NCBI GenBank assembly: GCA_910592005.1
Contig: CAJVPP010000001.1
Coordinates: 1 to 64,000, forward strand
Direction: 5' to 3'
From: Funneliformis mosseae
Lineage: Eukaryota; Glomeromycota; Glomeromycetes; Glomerales; Glomeraceae
Length of the DNA stretch: 64,000 nucleotides
Positions 24,502-36,917 of this stretch are shown here, one piece after another; position 1 is the first letter of the stretch; every line of letters starts with the position of its first letter. Position numbers and translations under genes: made by a program. The notes beneath the pieces are model-generated. The model made no database searches. It saw only the letters and a list, made by a program, of their open reading frames with translations, and had not been told where the DNA came from.

Positions 24502-24509
24502 CTTTTATA
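24502..24509 (-). promoter_or_regulatory. TATA box of HMG gene 2
   Basis: A consensus TATAAAAG on the minus strand, 46-53 nt upstream of the ATG at 24456. Transcription from it would start near 24,475, which favours the 24456 start over the upstream TTG frame. Confidence 0.5.
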
Positions 24510-24835
24510 AAAAAAAATTTCGGACTATTTCGATTGACTCGCGACTTTTTTAGACCAAAAAAAAAAGGTATGAATAAATAAAAAGGTATCGTGACCTCCA
24601 AACAGATTTCAGCCGCTAATTTCGCGTCAAATGAGGATTTTATTATAATCAACATTTTATTTATTAATCAAATTATTCATTTTACAATTTTAACGCGGTG
24701 AAGTATTTATTTTAAAATTAGATATTCAAGATGTGATGGATCTCTCTGATTTTCCGAATATGTTATCCTATTATAAAATTGTCGCGTTATATTACATAAT
24801 GTCAACATTTATTAACTGTCACTATAAATTTGTGA

Positions 24836-24868
<33 letters not shown>

Positions 24869-26096
24869 CTATTTGCTCCTTCTTTGTACAAGAACATATT
24901 ACTATATCAAACGATCGTTTATGTGCAATGAGGTTTGTTTGCCTGAACAATAATGTTCGCGTTCGTGTTTTATTTTTTTATTTTATTTTTTTTTAAATAA
25001 AAAGGGCTTTCATTAAAGATTCAATTCCTAAAAAAAAATTTTCTATACGAGTCTATTTTAAGAATCTATTTATTTTCGTATCCAATAATCTTAAATGGCT
25101 TTTTCATGCATCTTTGTTCGTCACAAAACTTCTTTAAATCTGACGCCTAATCGTTGTCGGCAAAAATTTGTCGAAATATTTCTAGTAATGTATTTACGCC
25201 TATTCATATCGGATTTGAGAGACAATACTTCGATCGTCCGTTAAATGTGAATTATTTTATGCCCATTAAATCGAATTGGATATCAAAAAAAAAAAAAAAA
25301 AAAAAAAAAAATGAACCAAATAATCTTTTTTATTCGTTCATAATAAAAATCATCGAATCGAATTCGTCGTGTACAAATTTTATTTGTTAGGTGCGAAATT
25401 CATCCGTCACCCATGACATCATTTTTTAATCTCAAATGATAAAAATGATTTAAAATCACTTTCCTTTTTTTTGTTGAATAATAAAAAATCTTCACGTTTC
25501 AAATCCTATTATGGGTTGATTGATATATGAATATTTTTTATTTCGTTTTGTAAGTTTGTCTATATGCAGTGCATTTAAGGATATCTCGGATTCATTATCC
25601 GAAATTAACACAAATTTGGACTGCTATTGACACAGCCCGAGATACTTTCTAAGTACAAAAAGAGTGAAAAATAGAAGTTGACCAATCAAGCTTTATGCAA
25701 CAATCAAAGAAAGATATATTGGTTACATCAAAAAAAAAAAAAAAAAAAAAATTCTGGAGATATGTTCCATTATTTTATATTAACCAATTGTTATGAAATA
25801 TTTATCCCGTCGTCAGAAACCTAGTACCGAAAACATCGTATTTCGGTAATTCAGCAATTTGACAATGGTCCACTCATTTGATAAAGACATCAACTATTGG
25901 AAGATTGACATTTTAAATAATCAAAAAAGTAAAAAGATAAAAATAAAAAAAGGTTTTCTCTTATTAAAATTATGATCAAGTAATATGGATGAATTCTCTA
26001 AATGAGATTTTCTAATAATACGATAACTTTTAAACGTAAATATTCTATTATTCAAATGATTATTCATCATCGAATCTTCAATATGAACTACCAAGG
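24510..26096. other. Intergenic, HMG gene 2 promoter to FAD gene 3' end
   Basis: 1.6 kb with T28 (about 24,839-24,868), A26 (about 25,285-25,310) and A22 (about 25,730-25,750) runs. Apparent open frames at 24,733-24,996 and 25,154-25,390 depend on translated homopolymers. No gene supported. Confidence 0.6.
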
Positions 26097-27671
26097 TTAA
26101 TCATGTTCATCACCCTTCCACCAAGCAACGATACTCATAACTTTACTTAAAAACTTGAGTCTAAAATTTCTAAAAAGGATTCCTATAAAGGTATGATGGT
26201 GTTCATGATCACGTAACATTGCTTTTCTTGACATAATCACATACTTGGATGTACGAGTTCTCATTTCTTTTTCATAATGGTTGATGTTTTCTTTCCAATT
26301 ATCCTTATTCAATTTCCCAAAAGCCTCGGAAAGATAAAATGCATCTTCAATCGCACTATTGGTACCTAATGCCAACCATGGATTCATTGCGTGAACCGCA
26401 TCACCTATCAATGTAACTCTTGTAGTTTCCCATTCTTTAACAGATAATGGATCGAGATCTTTTAATTGCCTACTAATAAGCGGATAATGTGCTTTATGAG
26501 GGTACTTTTGTTCCTTATTAATTTCATTCCTCGTTTTTACTAAATCCCATAACTCGAGCATGATTGATGTTAGTTCTCCTTCGGGTCTAAGTTCTTTAAT
26601 TCTTCTTTTGATCTCATCCAACACTTCATCATCATTGGGTAATTTAGTCGTTGGCAGGTCGTCAGCTTTATAATCAACTCCATTTTTTTCGGTTAGATAT
26701 GAATATCCCATTGACATTCGATAACGTGGTTCATTATTTAAGTCTGAGTAATCGACTGGAATATAACGATATATACATCCCATACAATCTCCATTTGTAC
26801 CAATTGTTACTTTCATGATAGATTTTCCGGTAATCGCATTCAATCGATCCACCAATCCTTTTTTGGGAAAGACATCTACGATAAAATCGGTAATACCAAT
26901 ATCATGCATCTTCAGCTCGGGAATTTTCTGTTTGCGAACTAACAAATACGTAGAATTAGAGACATGGTAAATAAATAAAGTTGTCGTAACAACGAATTAA
27001 AAGAAACCAAGAAAAAAAAAAAATAATAATTGATTTGGTAAATTACTTGGAGAATTAATTCCATCTGCGCCAATCAAGAAATCACCCTTAACCCTAGATC
27101 CGTCTTCAAAGATTGCACAAACTCCTTCCTCATCTTCTTCGTATCCAATACATTTCTTTCCCCATTGTACGTCAATACCTTCTAACAATAAGTCTCTTAA
27201 TCTATCCCTATAAGTTGAAAAACCGGTAAATTCACTTTTCAATTTACTAAATTCATGAAAATTTTTAAATTTAAAGGCAGGTGATTTTAGTAAAAGCGAG
27301 CCTTTATGATCACAAAAATATATATTCTGTGTCTCAAGGTCAATTATAGGATCTGGAATCGCTTCGTGAAGACGGTTCGTGACCGATTCTGGGATACATT
27401 TCAATAACCATCTTACGCCTTGTGAATTTAAAGAGATGAAACACCCTTGCCATCGCTCTATTGAAAATTGACTTTGATGAGTTTTGGATGATTAGATACT
27501 GTATATTCAGGATCAATCATAAATACCTTGAGGTGTTGTCTCTCGCTCGAATACTTTTATATTAAATTTCTTTTCAGGTGAATTATGATTCTTTTGAATC
27601 GATTGGGCCAAAGATAATCCTCCTGGTCCTGCTCCTATGATAATAATGGTTGAAATGTCTGGTTGGCTCAT
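26097..27671 (-). CDS. FAD-dependent monooxygenase
   Basis: A class A flavoprotein monooxygenase, expected to use NAD(P)H and O2 to hydroxylate a small, often aromatic or polyketide-like substrate; the substrate cannot be told. Three exons on the minus strand: 27671-27527, 27457-27047 and 26938-26097, joining in frame to 465 residues. Motifs seen: GAGPGG at 13-18 (Rossmann FAD fold), RDRLRDLL at about 132-139, GADGINSP at 178-185 built across the second intron, and GDAVHAMNP at 364-372 followed by LALGTNSAIED. The GxGxN position reads LALGTN, a small departure from the common form. The C-terminus has no clear membrane anchor. A TATATAAG box lies about 100 nt upstream. A broken paralogue faces it across 640 bp. 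Confidence 0.9.
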
Positions 27672-28274
27672 TTTTGTTGAAAATCAAAATTATTTTAATA
27701 TTTGTCGATAAATTTATTTATTTTTTTTTTTTAAAGGTAGTGGTAAATTTTTTTTTTACAAAATACTTATCCTTATATAGATAGGTATCTAAGTATCTAA
27801 GGGTAGGAATACCGGGTATAATTCATTATCATTATCAAAATATTCCGCATGCATATTCAAGTTTGACAAGCTATTCTTGATTAGGTCATTTTGATATTAT
27901 AATCATTAACATTCCAATACAAGTATACAAGTAAAATAATTATTCATTTTTAAGAATGTTTTTCATGAAACTAATTCTATTTTTGTGTTTCACCTGAAAT
28001 ACCAAGCAATTTGGCTGTATGTACACAGAATTTAAACTCCGTTTATTTTATGGCGTGGTAAAGTCATCAAACATTCGCTCCAATTAAATAATTTTTCCAT
28101 AAAAGGATAAAGGTTTGGCTAAATAAACCTTTTATTGGTAAAGTCTCTTGGCAATAGTTAATATCCAAAGCGTATCATTGTTTTTTTTTATAAAAATCCT
28201 CGCATATCCTTTCGTCCATTCAATTCGTCAAGAAATCAAACGTGGGGGTTATCATTTTTAACAATCTTTGATTT

Positions 28275-28306
<32 letters not shown>

Positions 28307-28312
28307 GGCACG
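27672..28312. other. Divergent spacer between FAD gene and its broken paralogue
   Basis: 640 bp that must hold the FAD gene promoter and probably the former promoter of the pseudogene. It ends in a T12A18 palindrome at 28,277-28,306, directly in front of the pseudogene reading frame. Confidence 0.6.
27772..27779 (-). promoter_or_regulatory. TATA box of FAD monooxygenase gene
   Basis: TATATAAG on the minus strand, 101-108 nt upstream of the ATG at 27671. Next to it lies a short direct repeat, GTATCTAAGTATCTAAG. Confidence 0.4.
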
Positions 28313-28594
28313 CAAAAAATTCCAAAGTTATTATTTTCGGTGCAGGTCCTGGAGGACTTAATCTTTATAGTGCTTTAATAAAGAACAAAGAAAAGAAAGA
28401 ATACGATGTAAAAAATCTTTGAACGGGACTATGGACCAAAAGGTATAAGAGAACATTCATCCTTATCATGTAATGAACTTTGTAATTATTTTCATGTAAA
28501 AAAAATAGATCGATGGCAAGGGTATCATATTAGTTTGAATGCTCGTGGAATTGTAACTCTTTTAAATTGCATACCACACTTAGACAGATCGTAA
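28313..28594 (+). pseudogene. Truncated FAD monooxygenase paralogue
   Basis: The frame opens with KVIIFGAGPGGLN, the FAD Rossmann motif, then KNKEKKEYDVK. An extra A in the run at 28,410-28,415 shifts the frame; in the next frame IFERDYGPK follows. A 66-nt GT-AG intron (28,443-28,508) then leads to DRWQGYHISLNARGIVTLLN, matching ERWQGCFISLNSQGVRWLLK in the intact gene next door. The intron is in the same place and phase as intron 1 of the intact gene, so this is a DNA-level duplication, not a retrocopy. No in-frame ATG precedes the motif, and similarity ends at a TAA at 28,592. About 80 percent of the gene is missing. Confidence 0.85.
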
Positions 28595-29300
28595 ATTTTA
28601 TTATCATATTAGCAATTACATTATTATGTATTATTTATTTTATTTATTATATTATGTTTTATTATTTTGATGAATGGAACACCAATGGATGAAAAAGTTT
28701 TGATTATTTGAAAATCTTTGGATAATTGACAATAATAAAATTTTTTAATGCAAATGATTTGATTAATCCCGCTGAGCCATCTTCCTCAGTATGTAGTAAT
28801 TATTTTTTCAAATGACAAGAAAATTTACCCCTTTTACTAATCAAAAAAAATTAGAAGTTACATATATATTTTAATTCGGGAGATTCAGAAATTACCCTGG
28901 AAAAAAAATCGGAAATACGATCTGGCTCAATTTTTTTTTTCTTTATAAAATGCGCTGATTTCAATTTACACCAATTCTAATTATTCATTTTATTCACAAA
29001 GAATAATAATAAGCATGAACTGAATATTATCCGAAATCCAAGTGACATTTAGGAAATACCTTCGGACGCCAATCAATCGTTCAAATCACGTGATATGTGA
29101 TCGCGACAACAAAACAAACGCTTATGTTTAACGTAACATACTCTTGCATTTTTTTATTAATGTTGCCAAGTCGGCTTAGACATTGTTTCCTATATGTTTT
29201 GCATTTCACTTTGTGCTGTTTTTTCCCAGACTCGTCTAACTTTACGATTTGATTGATTAATATCGATCAATCTCATTTCGAACAAATTGTGTTTAATTAA
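28595..29300. other. Transition zone into transposon block 2
   Basis: About 700 bp without a gene. CG dinucleotides persist to about 29,280 (for example a CACGTG at 29,097-29,102) and then become rare. No further piece of the FAD pseudogene was found here. Confidence 0.55.
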
Positions 29301-30175
29301 AAATTTAAATTTTAAATTTAATAAAATTGTATTCTTTCATTTTCTGATAAATCTTCAATGATAATATATCTAAATCCAACATTTTTTCTGTGAGCCATCA
29401 TATAATGATTAAAAAGAAAATGATTTCAGATTCAATAATTTATACATCAAAAAAAAATAATTAATGTTATGGTGAAAGTGAAATCTAATTTCTTATAAAA
29501 CTTTCAAACTTAATAAACTTGATGCAAAATTCTAAACCTTCAAAACTTTACAACCTGATAAACCTAATAAATTTTGAATAAAATTTAACAAAATTAAATA
29601 TTGTATTTTTAATGAAGAAAATAAATTGTAATATTTTATGCTAAACTTTATTTATAAAATAATTTTTTTTTAAGTACTAGTTATTATAAGAAAGTGAGTT
29701 TAAATACTAAAATTTAATTCTGATATTAAATTAATAAATATTAATTTTATTTAACTAATACGTTTAAAAAGTTTTAATAAACTACAACTATTAAATCCAA
29801 ATCCCAATCTTTATCAATTTTCTTCTAATTTATTTTAAAATTATCAGTTTAATTAATATCTGAATCTTTAATAAATTTATTAGATCTTTTTAAAAATTCA
29901 AGCTTTATAATACTATCTAAATAAACATTATTTTTATCAAAACTTTTATCATCTAAATTTTGCATTATTTGTTTTATAATTTAATTTTTCTTTAAATGCT
30001 TCATCTTTATATAAATTAGTATTATTAAAAATATATTATAATTCTTTTTAATATTATAATCTGATTACTTTTTTTTGTATTATAAAATAAAATGCTATTA
30101 ATTTTACCATTTTTTTAATTTTTCTAAATTAAATTTAGTTTTACATTTTTCATAAAATTAATCATAAAATCCTAT

Positions 30176-30319
30176 GGATATTTTGCAGTAAAAAGAAAAG
30201 AAATTACTAAAAAAATATTTAAGCTAAATATTATTTTTTTTAGTAAAATAAATCTAAATTTAACGTTAACTCAAAAAATTTTTTTTAGTAATTTTTTTCT
30301 TTTCTACTGCAAAGCATTT
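30176..30319. mobile_element. MITE, family 'CTTTGCAGTAGAA', copy 2
   Basis: 144 bp. The left end reads GGATATTTTGCAGTAAAAAG. The right end, reverse complemented, reads AAATGCTTTGCAGTAGAAAA. The interior holds TAAGCTAAATATTATTTTTT, the reverse complement of the interior of copy 1, so the two copies are in opposite orientation. Confidence 0.7.
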
Positions 30320-30589
30320 ATATTCTTTTACAAAAAATTATGTAAAAGTTATTAAAAATAGTTTAATAATAAGTTACCAGAAGGAAAAGAGATAAAAATA
30401 TTGTACAGTTAAAATTTGGATAATTAAATAATTTTTTATATATAACCATTTATGTAATTTTAATAACATATTTGTCATCAATTGCTTAAACAGGAACTTT
30501 GTTTATTATTTTGATTTAAAGTGTTACAATTCATAAAATAGGGTTAAAAACTCTTTATTTTCAATTTTGCACATATTATAGGTTTTGTT

Positions 30590-31560
30590 AAAAATCTCAT
30601 TTCTGCCCAAAAAGGAGGCATCATTACAGCTAAAAAATTAGATCACAATAATACAATAATTGCAAAAACTATAGGTTATCATTATACAACTATTACACAC
30701 TTTTTTATAGCTTATAAATCAGGAGAAACTTCCAAAAAATAATCAGGTTAACTCTGCATCCTTGACAGCCAAAAAAGAAAAAGATTAAAGACTATCATTC
30801 TTAAAAAAAAGAAATTATAATGAAAAAATTTAGCAGAAATTACAAATATAATTTTTGCTAAAATCAATAAACTAATTTCTGCAAGAATAATTTATTATAT
30901 ACTTTATAAGAATAATATACATTCTTGTATTTCTCAAAAAAAACCTTTCATTTTAGTAATAAATAAAACTAAAAGGCTTGTATAGGCAATAGAAGAAGAC
31001 ATTAGATCGTAGAGACTAGAAAAAAGTGGTCTAGACAAATGAGTCCACTTTTTTCTAGTTTCAAAAATTTGGATGAGAATGAGTATGATAAAAATCAGAA
31101 GAAGAATTTCATGAAAATTGCATTACATTGATAGTAAAACATTTTTCTCAAAAAATGTTTTAGATATGCTTTTCTCTTTTAAGATTAGGTCTAATTGTTC
31201 CGCTTGAAGGTTCAGTAACTGGAAAATTATATAAAGAAGTACTTAGCAATTATACAGTTCTTACACTCAAGAAATTTTTCTGATAAACAAAAAAAATTTA
31301 TTTTTTAAGAGGATAATGCACTAGTTTATACGTTAAAAGTTGCAAGAAAGTTTTTACTTTTTCAAAATATGGAGGTACTTTTATGGTTTACTTAAAATCC
31401 TAATCTAAACCTGATTGAAAACATGTGAGCTGTAGTTAAAGTAAAAATTTGAAGTCACAATTCTCAACTGTCAAATATTCGTGAACTTGAAATAGCAGTA
31501 AAAGAAACATGAAATGCAATTTTGCTAAAGTGTATTATGATTTAATATGATTAATACTAA
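30590..31560 (+). pseudogene. Tc1-type transposase relic
   Basis: Fragments in order: GGIITAKKLDHNNTIIAKTI followed by GYHYTTIT, a helix-turn-helix segment; EDNA at 31,309-31,320, the second catalytic Asp block; and NPNLNLIENM at 31,396-31,425 followed by a TGA in place of the tryptophan of the NPIENxW block, which carries the third acidic residue. At least two Trp codons (31,426-31,428 and 31,510-31,512) are TGA, and one probable Arg codon is TGA. Several frameshifts are also present. Confidence 0.8.
31014..31058. repeat. Perfect 15-bp hairpin inside the Tc1 relic
   Basis: ACTAGAAAAAAGTGG at 31,014-31,028 is the exact reverse complement of 31,044-31,058, with a 15-nt loop containing TCTAGA. 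A perfect stem is unexpected in a heavily mutated element. Confidence 0.7.
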
Positions 31561-32646
31561 ATAGAATTTAGATAGTAATCATTACCAAAAGTGAATATAC
31601 TAATATTAGATCTTAATAAATGTAATATATAAAAATAAAATATACGATCTTATTAAAAAATAAAATAAATTGATAAAATTTGATCATGCAATACTTTTAT
31701 TCTCTCCCTTCCTCTGATATATTATTTTAACCTTTTAGTAAAAAATCATTTATATATTATAGAAGAATTATTAAAGTCAAATTATAAATTATATAGTATT
31801 CTTAATTTTTTATATACAACTAAATTCTCTACATTCTTTATTTAATTTTATCATAAAATTTATTAGCTGCTAAAAGAATCTGATAAAATATATATTACAT
31901 TTATATTTAACTTAAATAAATAATATAAAATTATTTAGATTATATTATATATATAAAAATTATTTAAATTATTTTTATTATTAATATTAGATATAAAAAA
32001 GTATAATTAGAAAATAAAAACTATTATTGAATTCAAAATGATCTTGAAACTTTTCAAAATCAGAGATTTTATTAATTAAAGATTATGTAAACAGATAAAG
32101 AAATGCAATAATCACATGACTGAAAAAATTTTATAATATATAGATATATATTATCTTTTATTTTACTCTAAATAAATAAAAATATATTATTAAATTTAAT
32201 TAATTGTTGCTTATAAATATTAATGTAATTTTATTAAAATTCTTAATTATTTTTGATAATTTTTTAATAGTTATTTTTATTTCAAATAATAATTTATTAA
32301 ATATTTGTTGATTTTAAAATTAATAATACTTATTTTAAGTAAATGTAAAATAAACTTAATATATAATAATATTAAAATAGCAATATTACGATAAAAATAC
32401 TTTTATATATTTAAAATAATATAATATTTTATTTAACATTAATTAATTTATTTATTTTTTAATCTTTTACTTTTAATTTCTAATCTAATAAAGAAATCTT
32501 TAAATATTATTTATAAAAATATATAATATGTAAAAATAATATATAATTATTATATAATTACTTAAAAATAGCTTATTTTAAAATATTTAACTAATATTAT
32601 ATATTGATTTAAAATTCTATTAACAATAATAATATATAAAATATTT

Positions 32647-32724
32647 ATTTACTAAAAAATAATATTTAGCTTATAAAGTAAAAAATTATTTTGATAGTTT
32701 TCTTTCTTTCTATTATAAAGTGTC
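32647..32724. mobile_element. MITE, family 'CTTTGCAGTAGAA', partial copy 3
   Basis: It holds the interior words AAAATAATATTTAGCTTATA and, at the right end, TAGTTTTCTTTCTTTCTATT followed by TATAAAGTGTC. Only the right half of the family sequence is present. Confidence 0.6.
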
Positions 32725-33620
32725 TATATATCTTTATATATAAAATAATTATAAAAACTATATATAAAAACTATTGAAAAATCTAGATAATAAATATAGA
32801 ATGATTAAAAATCATAATACAAATGATTAAATCAATCAGCAAAAAGGTATACAATTATATATAGAATAGATAAATATAATAAATAAAATTGTATTAACTT
32901 AAATAATAAGTAGGTAAACTAATTAATGATTTTATTAAGTTATATAGTATTTAATAGTCCTTTATTTACACTTCAAATTAATAATGTATTTTATATTTAA
33001 TTTATATAAATATTTTTAGTAATAAAATAATAAGTAAAATTAATATTAGTATTTATAATTTATAATTATAAAAAATTTATTTACTTCAAATTTATTAATT
33101 ATTTTTCAATTTATTAAAAAATCTTTATATAATATTAATTAAATAAATTTCTAAATTTTTGATGTAAAATTAATTTTTTGAGTTGTACTAGATAAAACTT
33201 AAAGGTTTTGCAAAATTATTTAAATAGTAAAAGGTAAATTATATTAAAATTTTATTAAAAAAATCTATTAAATTCAAAAAAAATAAAATTATATTAAAGC
33301 TTATAAAAATATGAAACTATATTAAAACTTTAGTAAAAATTAGAAAACTAAAAGTTTAAATATTTTACTAAATTTAAAATAAGTAAATTTAAGTATAATT
33401 GATATAATATAATAATAAAATAAATATAATTATTTATTAATTATAATTGTAATTATTTTTGATTATAATATAATATTTTATCATTAACTTTTTAATTTCA
33501 TAAAGAATTATAATATAAAGTATATATTACAAAATTTTAGATTAATTATTTTACAAGATGATTACTTATCATATTATCAAATTTATAGATAAATTGTATT
33601 ATATAATTAGCTAAACTATA

Positions 33621-33792
33621 AAGTTAACTCTTAATATAGTGAACTCTTAATATAATGAATTTTTTGAATAAATATAATAAAAATACTCTTATTATAGCGA
33701 ATTGGTTAATTAAATCTCTTAAAATCTTCATTATAGCCTTATAGTAAAGTTGAAATCTAGGATATAGAGTTCATTATAATAAAAGTTAACTG
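33621..33792. mobile_element. MITE, 172 bp, CAGTTAAC ends, TA target
   Basis: The left end reads AAGTTAACTCTTAATATAGT and the right end, reverse complemented, CAGTTAACTTTTATTATAAT; both continue with GAACTC. TA flanks both ends. The ends resemble those of the 8.5-kb candidate element at 1964-10432, so this may be a non-autonomous relative. Confidence 0.65.
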
Positions 33793-34794
33793 TATTATAT
33801 AAAAGTATTTTAACTACTTATAACTTATTATACATTTTTTTAATTTTTAATATTTATTGTATAATAAAATATAATTGGTTGAAACATTTAGTTTGGCTAA
33901 CTATACAATAAAATTTATATATATTTTATATTATTAGTGAAATAATTGATCAATAAAAATAAAATCATATATATTATGTAATATAATACAAAATATAATA
34001 TGTCTTACAAATACTAAAAATATAGATAATCTACAAAATTTAACTGATCTTTTAAATATCATAAATAACTCTAATTCTATAAATTAAATAAAATCTAAAA
34101 GTATTTGATATATACTTTTATTATATTTCTTATATTATTATAAATTAGTTAATTTATAATATAATAAATAGTTAAATTATAATAAAAAAAATTTTATAAT
34201 ATAAAGTTTTTTATTTATATATAAATTAACTAAATACAAGTTTTAATATTATTATAAAAGAATAATTAAAACTTATAATTTTCTACTTCTTTATATTTTA
34301 ATGTAATTCTTACACAAAATTTATAACTAAATTTAAATTATTATCTAATTTTTTAACTAAAGTTTTGATAATTTTATTTTTTAAATCTTTACTTGACGAA
34401 TTTATTAAATTTAGCATATAAACTTTGTAAAATTAAGAGTTAAACAAATTCTAATATTTTAATTACAGTAATAGTAATTTTAAGTAAAGATTTAAGAATA
34501 TATTTAATCTGAAATAAAGAAATTTATAGTGATAATTATTAATTATAACAAAAAATAAATAAAAAATATTATAATTTATAAGAATAACTTATATAAAAAT
34601 AATTTATATAAAGATTAATTTACATAAAACTAAATTTTTAATGTTAAATTTTTAAATACTTATTAATAATTATAATTACTTATTACACTAACAATCTTTT
34701 AGATAAAATTTTATTATTAGTAATAAATATGATAATTTAATATTTTTGTAATTTAATAAAGAAAAGATCTATAATAATATATGATCTTATATAT

Positions 34795-34865
34795 GGGTGC
34801 TTTGCAGTAGAAAAGAGGAAACTATCCTGAAAATAAAAAATTGGTTTTAGCTAAATTTAGATAAA
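34795..34865. mobile_element. MITE, family 'CTTTGCAGTAGAA', partial copy 4
   Basis: It begins GGGTGCTTTGCAGTAGAAAA and continues GAGGAAACTATCC. The right half is missing. Confidence 0.55.
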
Positions 34866-34929
34866 AAAAGATCAGCATCTAAAAATAGTATGAGTTAATG
34901 CTTATTAATTAAATAGTTGATCAGCATCT

Positions 34930-35530
34930 AAAAATTAAAGCTCTGAACGGTTCAGATTAATCTGAAAATTTTTAGTTCAGATCAACTTCAGTTCAGTTTC
35001 GGATTGCAAAAATTTTGGATTAATCTGAAATTTTAGATCGTTTGGAACGATGAAATTATCATTCCAAACGAACGATAAGAAAATCGTTCGATTGAAATGA
35101 TTAAATTATCATTCCAAACGAACGATAAGAAAATCATTTATTTGAAATAATTGAAGTTATCGTTTCAAATGAACAATAAAAGAATTATTTGATTGAAACG
35201 ATTAAATTATCATTCTAAAAGAACGATAAGAAAATTGTTCGATTGGAATGATTAAATTATCGTTCTAAAAGAATGATAAAAAAATTGTTCATTTGAAATG
35301 ATTGAAGTTATCATTCCAAACGAACGATAAAAGAATCATTCCAAATGATCTGAAATTTTGGATTAATTCGAAATTTTCAGTTCAGTTCGGATTTTTACCA
35401 GTTTACAGTTCAGTTCAGTTTTGGATTGGCATTTTTAGGATTTATAATCTGAACTGAACCGAACCGAAATTTTCAGATCAGTTTCAGATTGGCCTATAAT
35501 CCAGACTGAACTGAACCGTTTGGAGCATTA
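34930..35530. repeat. Word-repeat element B (word AGTTCAGTTCGGATT)
   Basis: Both flanks are made of variants of one word: CAGTTCAGTTTCGGATTG at the left and CTGAACTGAACCGAACCG at the right, in mostly inverted orientation. The centre is a 50-bp tandem array (35,061-35,345). The plan matches word-repeat element A but with a different word. Not coding; class unknown. Confidence 0.5.
35061..35345. repeat. 50-bp tandem array of palindromic units
   Basis: Units begin at 35,061, 35,111, 35,162, 35,212, 35,262 and 35,312. Within a unit, ATTCCAAACGAACGAT is followed by its imperfect inverse ATCGTTCGATTGAAAT, so each unit can fold on itself. The shared core GAACGATAA also occurs in the array of element A. 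Confidence 0.85.
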
Positions 35531-35699
35531 AATCTAACACATAGTAACATTCCCAGTATTTCTATAGGAGGCTGAAAAAAAAGACAAACTAACAATCGAT
35601 CTTTCAGTTGACTAACAGTCCCCTGGCTCAGTCCATATCTCCATTATCTCTTCAGATTTGTAGTAACAGAAACAATTAACAGTCATTTCATAATGCATA

Positions 35700-36860
35700 C
35701 AATCCTATTATAAACATGTAATTTATATATAATACACTACCTGAAATTTCTCGTGAAGATCTTTTGCCTTTTGCCTTATGTCATCCTTATTTAAATTATT
35801 ATTAATAGTTTTCTCAAGTCATTTCTTTATATGATCAAGAACCTTTCACTTTGTCATCTTTGAACTGCTTACATGAGTTGCACCAATTAATAAAACTGTC
35901 GAGATTAGTAATTTGTAGATAATCATCTATCTTAACAACTTTCATAATAGTTTTAGAAATGCAAATGTATCAAACTTGACCCTCTTGCTAATCTTTTGTA
36001 AAAACAATTATTATTTATATAGTTATCGACAAGAGGGTAACTTAATACCACAAGAATAATCAAGTTTAATACTTTTACTTCAAAAATAAGGAAGTATTAG
36101 CATAGTAAAGAGGAGAGACAATTTCATATTTATCTGCACTATACTGATAATATATACTGTATTTTATCAAAATTTTAGCACCTCTATTTTGCAAAGATTT
36201 TAGGTAAAAAGTTTAGAATGATGCTTAATTCATGTGATAATTAACACTAGCTAGCCAATAATTTTGCTATCATATTATTATAAAAGTTATTTATAATGAT
36301 AATAATTATATATAGTATATATAATAAAAACTTCAATTTCACCTATTACTTCCATTTTATTATTTTTACTAATATGAAAACCCTTTAATATACCAATCTT
36401 TTCGCCTATTAAAAATAAATTTCTAATGTATTTTGTATATTATTAACTTTAAAAGTTACAAATCGTGCTAATAGATTTTCTTCTATACTGTTTAATGAAC
36501 CAAACTGTTGTTGATAATTTGATATATCACACAATAACTGTTGCTAGATCTATTTTCTACAAAAGCTGTTATTTCACTATTAGTTTAAATTTTTAATATA
36601 AAATTTTTAAATATTACAAAAAATACCTAATATTTTTTCATTCAATTGAATATCAATTTTTTGTGAATATTTATAAATTCTGTGTAATCAAGTTTACAAT
36701 CTTCAGATTGTATCTCATTCTTTATATCAAATTCATCATTCATATTTTTATCTATATTAATATGCAATTGATTATTATATGAATAGATTAATTCATTAAT
36801 AGAAACAGCTAAATAAAAATAATAATAGTGGTATCAGAAATCTAATTTGAAAGCATTCTT
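35700..36860 (-). pseudogene. Unrecognised coding relic
   Basis: On the minus strand a frame near 35,750-35,950 reads FINWCNSCKQFKDDKVKGS and continues with a stop where Trp could stand. A second stretch near 36,690-36,850 reads NDEFDIKNEIQSEDCKLDY. Codon-like composition suggests a former gene, probably carried by a transposon. No family was recognised. Confidence 0.35.
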
Positions 36861-36917
36861 TATAATATACATAGCTGCATATAATACTTTTCTATTCATA
36901 TTTATAAAATTAGTATA

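Larger units (their letters stand above)
30377..31717 (+). mobile_element. Tc1-type transposon, 1.34 kb, dead
   Basis: The left end reads CCAGAAGGAAAAGAGATAAA and the right end, reverse complemented, TCAGAGGAAGGGAGAGAATA. Both continue with an A(A/G)TATTG block and are flanked by TA. The length is that of a complete Tc1 element. A decayed transposase frame lies between the ends. Confidence 0.75.

Noticed and set aside
35061..35345. Regular palindromic repeats considered as a CRISPR-like array
   Set aside because: Units are head-to-tail without unique spacers, and the genome is eukaryotic. It is a tandem repeat.
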